A model generated the notes under the pieces. It did not search any database and was not told where the DNA came from. It saw only the letters and a program-made list of their open reading frames with translations. Both the position numbers and the translations under genes were made by a program. From Azolla caroliniana (taxonomy: Eukaryota > Polypodiophyta), in NCBI GenBank assembly GCA_043228905.1, contig JBHGNT010000002.1, forward strand, positions 24,986,001-25,050,000: DNA of 64,000 bases. Direction: 5' to 3'. Positions 29,701 to 38,944 of this stretch are shown one piece after another. How positions within the stretch are numbered: the stretch's first letter is position 1; the number at the start of each line of letters is the position of its first letter.

Positions 29701-32700
29701 TTCTAGAACATTCGAGGATATTCCATGATTATATTAAATATCATAAATATCTAAAATATTCTAAAACATTCTAGAATACTCAATAAGGACCTATAAATAG
29801 GCGTCTATTCATTCATTACAACTCATTCGGTTCAACATTAGTCTTCATAAATATCTAAAATATTCTAGAACATTCTAGAATACTCAATAAGGACCTATAA
29901 ATAGGCATCTACTCATTCATTACAACTCATCCGGTTTAGCCTTAGCCTAGTCTTTGTAACATTGTTTCCTCATAATATAATCTCATTTCCATTTCTCTCT
30001 CTCTCTCTCTCCTACTCACGAGTCTCGACAAAGAGAGGAAGATACACTTATGAACAATAATATAAATGGGGGATGATTAACAAGAGTGTAGCTAAAGACC
30101 TTTGCTCTATATTAATAAACATCAAAATACAACGATATCCTCAATGAGGTATATATACATCTCATGTGCAAGGGTGCACATGTGTGAGGAGAATATAGGT
30201 ACAAATGTGTAAGTCCTGTATTAAATGAACATGTGAGTGGAGTATCTAGAATGTATCCCACTCAAGTACAAAAACCTATTTAAGGCTTTAAGGTCAATAC
30301 ACTAACTAGATTCTATCTAGGTAACTACTAAGTTAAGTATGATGTGTTGCCTCCCTATACCCAACAATCAGCTAAGTAGGATATATTTTAAGATATTAAC
30401 AATATAGTATTAACACAAACTGCAATATGCTAGGAACACCTATGTAACTTGCCTTAGCATATGTATCAATGAAAATCATCCAACATCACGATCTTCTTGC
30501 TCCGTGCTCGTTGTCTCTTGTTTGAGATTCCAATCTCAATTGTTGATGGGTAGAGTCTAGTATTGACCTTGATAACATGTACATCTACATGCACACATTA
30601 CAATGTCATTTGGATGGTAGTAGACTGAAGACCTCAAACCACTATGATCAATACACTAAATATAATTTAGTATAAATATAGCAAGATACGACATATTATA
30701 TATTACCATTGTATCATCCTTTTGTACAAGAAAAGGCCGATATGTTTGGAGATCTATATCTTGACATTCATAACTATTCTAATGAAAAGAATGAGTCAGT
30801 AGTTTCAGACATGAATGGAAGTATTAGACATATATGAGCAAATTGGAGATTTCTTACTAGGTAGTAGGGCCATGTGACATACATTTGCATGGAATACATT
30901 CCAAGTGGAAATGATGCTAATCTAATTTGAAGTACAAACGCAAAAAGATTAAGCATGAAAATTTTGATGATCTTTGTGAATCATTAAAAAACTCAACAAA
31001 CGTTTTTTTTCCTTTTCGTACTTTGATAAAACAAAAAATTCCCTAGATCATACATGCAATAAGTTATTTTTTATGTGTTGCATCATGCAAAGATAAAGTC
31101 ATCGTGACATGTAAAGCCAAACCAACTGATGTTTTTGATTGGCCATATAAGATGAGGTGGCAAATTTGGAGTACCTAAGTTGACGCATTAGAGGAGTTGA
31201 TCATGTGTAACCTTATTCCATATTATATAGAGAATGCAAAATTGAATTGTTATGACCTTGCATGACCCATTAATGATATATTTATGACACATCCATGCCA
31301 TCCAAAGCTACATTATCATGGCACATCCATGATACCCATGAGTCATGACCATCTTTTATACTCGTGATTCGTGAATGTCTATACCCTTAGAATTCATGGT
31401 AAAAATACAATCTAGATCATGGATCAACGTGCATTCTTTGGACAAACAAATCCTTCTTAAGTTTATTTATTATAATATTTAGTTTACTTCATATTTATAC
31501 TTTTTTATTTTAATGGTATAGCAAATACGAGTTTATGTTAATGGAATGCTCCAATAAGAACTTTTATGTGGAAGACTCTTTAAACGACAGACACGAGGGT
31601 ATAGATGGTCATGGGTATGTCATGAAGGTTGCAGTCTTGCAGATAAATCTCACCCATGTTCACAAATGTTAAAAAGGATTAGTCCAATGATTAAATAATG
31701 GATACAAGTATTCTTAAATTGAGAGATAACCCAAGGTTTTCCTTGAGACTAAATAGGGAATAAAATTCAACTCACCAACATTGCATGATTATGGTGTGAT
31801 CTCGTCTAGACATTACCTCAAATGATGGACTAAAATAATGCACCAAGAGAGTCTGTTGCAAGTTGGTATTCAACCAAAACACAACACATTATTGATATTC
31901 TCGTTTATTTGCAAACTATAATTGAAAATAGGCGTAAAGTGCAACCGTCCTTTTGTAGATTTCAAGAAGTTTTTTTATACAATACCAATGTCAAAGTTAT
32001 GAAAAACAATGGAAAAACGTGGAGTGACAATGTGAATGTAACGCTTTAATGGCCCAATTATCTCACCAAGTAATATGCAAGTTGTAGACAAATAAAGGCT
32101 TCTTTGGATAGTTGATTATCATCGTAGGAGTGAGACAAGGATGTGCTCTGCGACATACAATATTTGCATTGTGTGACAAACTAGAAGAACTCTAATATCA
32201 CCAAAGTTAAATAAGAAATGTTTGTAAAGAAAAACAATTACTCATATGAGGGCATGGTATTTCTCATCATTTACTATAATTATTAATAGTTGAAACGAAT
32301 TTGAGGGTCCCCACACATGTGGCCATGTACTTGCCAATAATAGAAAGTAGTAATTAAAGTTCCCTCATAATGTATTACCTCTATTGTGACAATAAAGTGT
32401 CTCATCTAACATTCTAAATCTCTTAACTACCCTACCATGTACCTATGGCTATCCAACTTGGTTATTACATACTTAGACTTACTTAACCATGCTCACGTTG
32501 AGGGTGCCTAGAATACAAATTAACCAACATTGCCAAACTTGATTTATGCCTACCATGGGAACAAGTTCAACGACATTGGCTTGTGATATGGTTCATTCAA
32601 AAGACATTGATGAGTCGAGCCAATTTGGTCGGTGCCTTCGCTGTTGTGACATATTATTCAAGATGGGGCATACCATCAAAGGTATGGATTTCTCAGTATG

Positions 32701-33422
32701 AGGTCGGATTTGCTCTAGAACACTAAAATGGATGCTCCCTAATGGAACTTTTCTTGGTGATGGTTATGTTGGTGATTGAATCTTCTTATCGTGGCAATTG
32801 GTCCTCATCAAGTTGCTCTACGACTTGATGCCAGACACTAGGCTCTTGATACTCAATCATTCTGATGGCCTCTCCAATCCCAATCCATAGAATGTTTGCA
32901 AACCATAAGCAAGTTAATGATTTTCTCTTTTGAGCCATTCACTTGCAATAATTGGTCATACTTTTCTTATGCATCATCGTGTAGCACATGCTCGTGTTGT
33001 TGACAACATGATTGATGACATTAAGTCCCACCAACTCCATGGTACACTTCTAATAACACTATGTATGCTCATACAACAATCATGTCTTGGTCATAGTGGT
33101 ATAATCGTGGAATGCCTTTGCTTCCACTCACTTGATGCAATAATAGGTGGCTTTGATACTAGATTTGTTATTTATGTGGAATACAATTGGGTTGCATGGT
33201 CTAACAAATATGAGGCCTCATTTTGTAGGCAAACATGTTGAACACTTTGATGGCTCCAGATGCACGCATGTGAATTTACTCGAGGCATCAACATCTCTGT
33301 TTGCAACATTTCTCCTTATTCATTTGGTCCTTGAAACCCTCTTGGAGTCTACTTAGACAAAGGAAGATATAATAGAGTATATTGTAAACGTGAGTGTTTG
33401 CGGAAGCGTAAAACAGAGAAAA

Positions 33423-33479
<57 letters not shown>

Positions 33480-36400
33480 AGAACGTAATTTCCAAAATTA
33501 TATCAAAACTCTGTATACACATTGTGCTAAGTAGCACTATTTATACAAGTCCTCTTGGGACTGACAGAAGTACCATGTACTTTAATGCTCACACGAGCAT
33601 CTGACACTTACCACGAGACTATAGCTACCTAGTAGTCTATCCTATACTAGGCTTCCGATTGGACTGCCGGTTACGGATTGCATCCGGCCTCCACTGCTTG
33701 CCGGTTCGGTTGCTCATCGTCATACCGATCCGTTTCGCCCGATCCGTCTCGCTTACCGGCTCCGGCTTATTCAGCCGGTCCGGCTCTGGTTGAGCTTGCC
33801 GCTCAACACTCCCCCTCAAGCTCAACCTGAGGTGGGGTCGTAGTGTCGACCTCTGTGGTAGTCGGTTCTTCCAATCGACTTCTCCTGGCGTCACTCCGCC
33901 TTGCTTGCGCTCCTCGTCCGGTCCGGTCCCATTTGCCGCGACCCCTTTGGTTCTGTGCGCCTCGACCCTCTCGATCGGCATGTCTGCTCAATAGGCCCAT
34001 CTCAGCACTCACGTTGCTGTGTCTCCGGCACTTGCCGATCCGTCGGCTCTCCCACGATGGCATCGACTTCCGTTGTGTCCGTGTCCCCTTGGCCTTCAGT
34101 TGATCCGACTCATCCGGATCCATCTGTTGATCCGAGTTAGCTGTCTCCGACTCGTTCCAGCTCTTGTCCGAATCGGTACACTCCGATTCGACTTCCGGAT
34201 TCAGGCCTTTCACCACATCGGACCACTTCCGAGTCTTGGCCTTCTCCATGCTTCCCTCGGCTTCTTCAGCCGGTGAACCGAAATCGAATTCTTCATTCGA
34301 CTCTGTATCATGGTCAGTACCGTCGTGATGACCTCCACTCAGCACGCACTTCTCTTCCTGAGTGCACGTCGACTCGGCTTCCTTCATCTTCTTGTCTCTT
34401 CTTCTTCCGGCTCTCCTCTTACCGACAGGTTCAACAATTTTTTGGCCTTTGCCCGTTTCGGTAGAGACTTTGCCCTTGCTTCTCCCCCTCAAGTGCGGCA
34501 CGTCGAGATGCTGAATACCAAGCATGTCGGTAAAGTGCTGCAACTTGTCTGATCCGAGCGGCTTGGTGAAGATGTCGGCAACTTGCCGATCCGTATGAAC
34601 ATACCGTAGGTCAACTTCACCGCTCAGGACCCGCTCACGCACGAAGTGGTAGTGCACCTCGATGTGCTTTGTGCGAGCATGGAACACAGGGTTCCTGGCG
34701 AGCTGCAGGCTGCTCATGTTATCACAGTAAATCGGGAGCGGGGTCGGTACCTCGATCTGCAAGTCTCGCAGCAGTCGCCGAAGCCAGATGGCTTCACAAG
34801 TGGCAATGGTAGCGGCCCGGTACTCAGCCTCAGTGCTTGACAAAGCCACTGTGGGCTGCTTCTTGCTGCTCCACGCAACGGCCGCGCTACCTATGGAGAA
34901 CATGTATTGGGAAGTGGAGCGGCAATAAGACGCATCGCCGGCCCAGTCAGCATCGGTGTAACCGACAAGCTTTTCGGGTATACCTCGCCGGTATAGCAGT
35001 CCCCGGTCCTTAGTGCCGCTGACATACCGTAATATTCGTTGCGCGCACTGAAGGTGCTCCACGGTCGGCTTATGCATGAACTAACTTACCATGCCGACCG
35101 GATAGCTGATGTTGGGTCGGGTGATGGTTAAGTAGATCAGGCTTTTGACAACCTGTTGAAACCGTTTTTCATTGTAGGCCGGTCCGGAGTTGGGACAGAG
35201 CTTTTGGTTCCGGTCCAGGGGTGTGGAGACAGGGCGGCAATCCGTCATGCCGAACTTATACAACATATTCAACACGTAATGTCGTTGTGAGAGCAATATG
35301 CCGTCGGGGGTCCGGATCACTTCGATCCCAAGAAAATAATGAAGGTCCCCCAGGTCCTTCATTTCGAATGCGTCCGACAACTAGGACTTGACGTGGTTGA
35401 TTTCGGGAAGATCCAGTCCGGTGATGACTAAATCATCCACATACAAGAGTATACATACCGGACCGTCAGAGCCTTGCCGGATGAACAACGAAGAGTCCGA
35501 CTTAGAGACAGCAAACCCCAACTTACGCAACCGGTGCGTGATCTTCGCGTTCCAAGCTCGGGGGGCTTGCTTCAAGCCGTAAAGCAACTTCTTCAGTCGG
35601 CATACCGCCAATTTGTTCATCTCCGATTGAAATCCGGGGGGCTGAGTCATAAAGACTTCTTCTTCAAGCTCTCCTTGAAGGAAGGCGTTCTTCACATCCA
35701 TTTGGTGAAGATGCCGCCCCCTTGCCGCAGCAACCGCCAGTACCACACAAACCGTCGTCATCTTCACCACAGGAGCGAAGGTCTCGTCGTAGTCGATTCC
35801 GTGGGTCTGCACGTATCCCTTCGCCACTAACCGGGCTTTGTACCAGTTAACAGAACCGTTGGCATTGTACTTGACCTTGTACACCCACTTGCATCCGATC
35901 GGTTTACAGTGACGGGGAGGATCAACTAGGTCCCAAGTTTCGTTGGCATCGAGTGCTCGCATTTCTTCGTCCATAACGGCACGCCAATTTGCGTCCTTTG
36001 CCGCTTCTGCGTAGCTCTCCGGCTCACGCACTTCTGTCACTTTAGTCATGTACGCATAATGATGCGCCATGTATTCATTGTACCCGTACCGCATGACGGG
36101 ATCCTTCTGGCGGGTTGATCGGCGCAACGCACCGTCACCTGATTTGAGGCCCTTCTTGGCCAGTTTGGTCTTCGTTGCCGAAGATCCGCCTTTCTCCTTT
36201 CCGGAGTCGGATACGCACCGATCCGACTCATCGTTGCCGGTTTCGAATTCCGGCATCTTCCTCTTCCCCTTCTCTTTGCAAGTGAACCGTTTCCTCAGTG
36301 ACTTGCGCGGGGAGAGCACGGCAGAGTCTCCACCACTTGCCGTCTCTTCATCCGACTGGTCCAACCGACTCAGTCGCTCGTTCGGTCCACTCAACCGTAA

Positions 36401-38851
36401 CGATTCCGGACTCTCATCTTGAGTCCCGGCTTCATCATCCTTTGCCAGGGCTGATTCAGGCTCACTGGCCTAATCTTCCGACATTGGGTCGGGATCGGAA
36501 GTCGGAGTCGGTACGGAGTACCAAGATGCCGATTCATCGAACTCGACATCCCGGCTAACTCGGACTTCCTTCGTCCGGGGGTTATAGCACTTAGACCCCT
36601 TTTGCTCTTGAGCATAGCCGACTAGGATGCATTTTTCCGATTTTGCATCCAACTTTCTCTGCTTCTAAAGGTGTCGTAAGTTCGGCTTGCGCCCGAAATA
36701 TAGCTCATGAGCTGACACCTTGTCACCAATGCGGTTTTGTATGTAGACGGCCGTCTGGACCGCCTCCGCCCAGTAGAACTAGGGCATGCTCTTCTCCTCT
36801 AGCATTGCCCTTGCCGCTTCGACGAGTGTCTGGTTCTTCCTTTCGGCCACACCGTTTTGCTCCGGTGTGTATCTGCAGCTGAACTCTCGCTGAATTCCCT
36901 TCTGCTGCAGATAACCAGTGAATTGGCCAGAAAAATATTCCTTTCCGCCATCCGACCGAAGGCATTTGATCTTCCTCTCCGATTCCCGTTCCACCATCTT
37001 CTGGAGGCTCAGGAAACAGTCGAAGACTTCGCTCTTCCGCTCAATGAGGTAGATCCAAGTATGTCGAGTATAATCGTCGATGAAGGAGACGAAGTACCGG
37101 CTCCCGCCAAGGCTTACACTTTGTGTTGGTCCCCACACATCCGAATGGATGAGATCGAGCTTGTTACGGCTCCGGTTCTGTTCGGTGGGGAATGGAAGCC
37201 GGTGTTGCTTCCCAAGTTGGCAGGCTTCACAAATTTCGGCTCTCCGGCCGCTGAACTTCGGCAAACCGACAACGACTTGTTTCGTTTGCAGGTCTTGAAG
37301 CCTCCGGTAGTTGACGTGGTCTATCCGCTTGTGCCACAGGTCGATGTCCGACTCGACCTTCTGTCGATTCGCGAACAGAGCGGTGCCAAAGTCATTGGTG
37401 TTGAGGATAAACATCCTCCCGTCTCTGTGCCCTTGCGCAATGACTTCGCCCTCATCCTCAATGAAGCACCCGAGGTGCGTAAACCGCACCTGCATCCCCT
37501 GGTCGACAATTTGATCGACGGACACCAGGTTCTTCGTGATTGTCGGAACGTGTAATACGTTCATCAGCTTCCCTTTCTGTCCGACGTGGCTTAGAGGGAC
37601 TTCTCCGACGTGCACGATTCGGTGAGGAGTGTCGTCTCCGGTTTCGATTACTCCTGGTTGATCCGGTTTCTCCAGAAAGGAGAACCACTCTTTGTGGTTC
37701 GTCATGTGGTTCGACGCGGCGGAATCAACATATCACACTTCCTCCGTTTTGGAAATGGTCTTCTTCATTGAGTTTTCCTTGTGATTCATCACCAAGGCTG
37801 GCCCCTTACCGGCCTTTCCGGTTCCGGATCCTCCTGATCCGTTTGCGTAGTGCGAGTTTTGCCGGCCACCCTTACCGGTCTTGCTGGATCCGGATTTGTC
37901 CGAATCGGCACGCTTTCTCCAACACTCGCTTTCCCTGTGGCCTTTTTTGCCACAATACCAGCATTCCGTAGCAGATTTGTCTTGCCGGCCTCTGGCACCG
38001 CCTTGACTCCCCCTGCTTGTGGAAGTCCCGGAACTGCTGTCGGCACACTCATAGTGCCTTCGTTCCTGCTCTTGCCGGCCGCCTCCATTGCGTGCCGACC
38101 CACCTCTTCCACCACGCCCACGGAGTCGATCCGTTCCCATGTACAACATTTGGCTGTTCGGGGATGCACTGGTAGATGCACCGGCGTGGTTCTCCTCTAC
38201 AAGGAGCATCGACTGTAAGTCAAAGAATGAGGGGGTATTCTCCCTTGTACACACCGCAGTCCGGAACACTCCGAACTTGGACGCCAGGCCTCCGAGACAT
38301 ACCTGCACCATCTCGTCTTCCTCTACGGTAACATTGATAGAGGCGAGCGAGTCGCAGATCTCCTTTATCCGGCCCGTGTAGTCTGCCACGGACATGTTCT
38401 TCTGTCGAACATTGCTCAACTCCTGTTTGTGTTGCAGCTTCCGGGCAGTGGTGCTTGTGGCGAAAACCTTTTTCAGGTTCTCCCAAGCATCCTTCGGTGT
38501 CTTGGCGTCACGGATGTGGCTGAGCAGCTGATCGCCGACACTGGACGCGAAGCAGTACATCACCCTGCTTGCCACCTGTTCCCATACTGGGAAGTCCTTG
38601 TGTGCCGAGTCGGGCGCCGCATCATTCGCTCCTTTGACATAACTCCAATACCCGTGTCCAAGCAGGTACTAGTGCATCTTGTAAGACCAGGATGCGTAGT
38701 TGCTCCTGTCGAGCTTCTCCACCGGGATCGACGTAGCCATGCCTCTATCCATGTCTTCTACTGTGTCTGTTTTCGACCTGTTAGGGTTTTCTTCTCAAGA
38801 GTAAATGTCTGCAGCAGAGGTTCTCAACCCTCGCGCTTTGATACCATGTAA

Positions 38852-38944
<93 letters not shown>

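Larger units (their letters stand above)
27498..30030 (+). mobile_element. internally deleted Ty3/gypsy chromovirus
   Basis: The 5' LTR is 27498-27825 and the 3' LTR is 29582-30030; both start TGTCATGAAGAC and end CTTGACA or CTCGACA. A polypurine tract, AAAAGGGGGGATAA, lies just before the 3' LTR. The 1.76-kb interior holds gag and a chromodomain but no protease, reverse transcriptase, RNase H or integrase core. It must have moved with proteins from another element. AG-rich flanks hide the target duplication. The LTRs differ in length because the 3' one has an internal duplication. Confidence 0.88.

Noticed and set aside
36857-37555. 232-codon plus-strand frame inside Copia-1
   Set aside because: It is antisense to the integrase part of the polyprotein, whose motifs are unmistakable on the minus strand.
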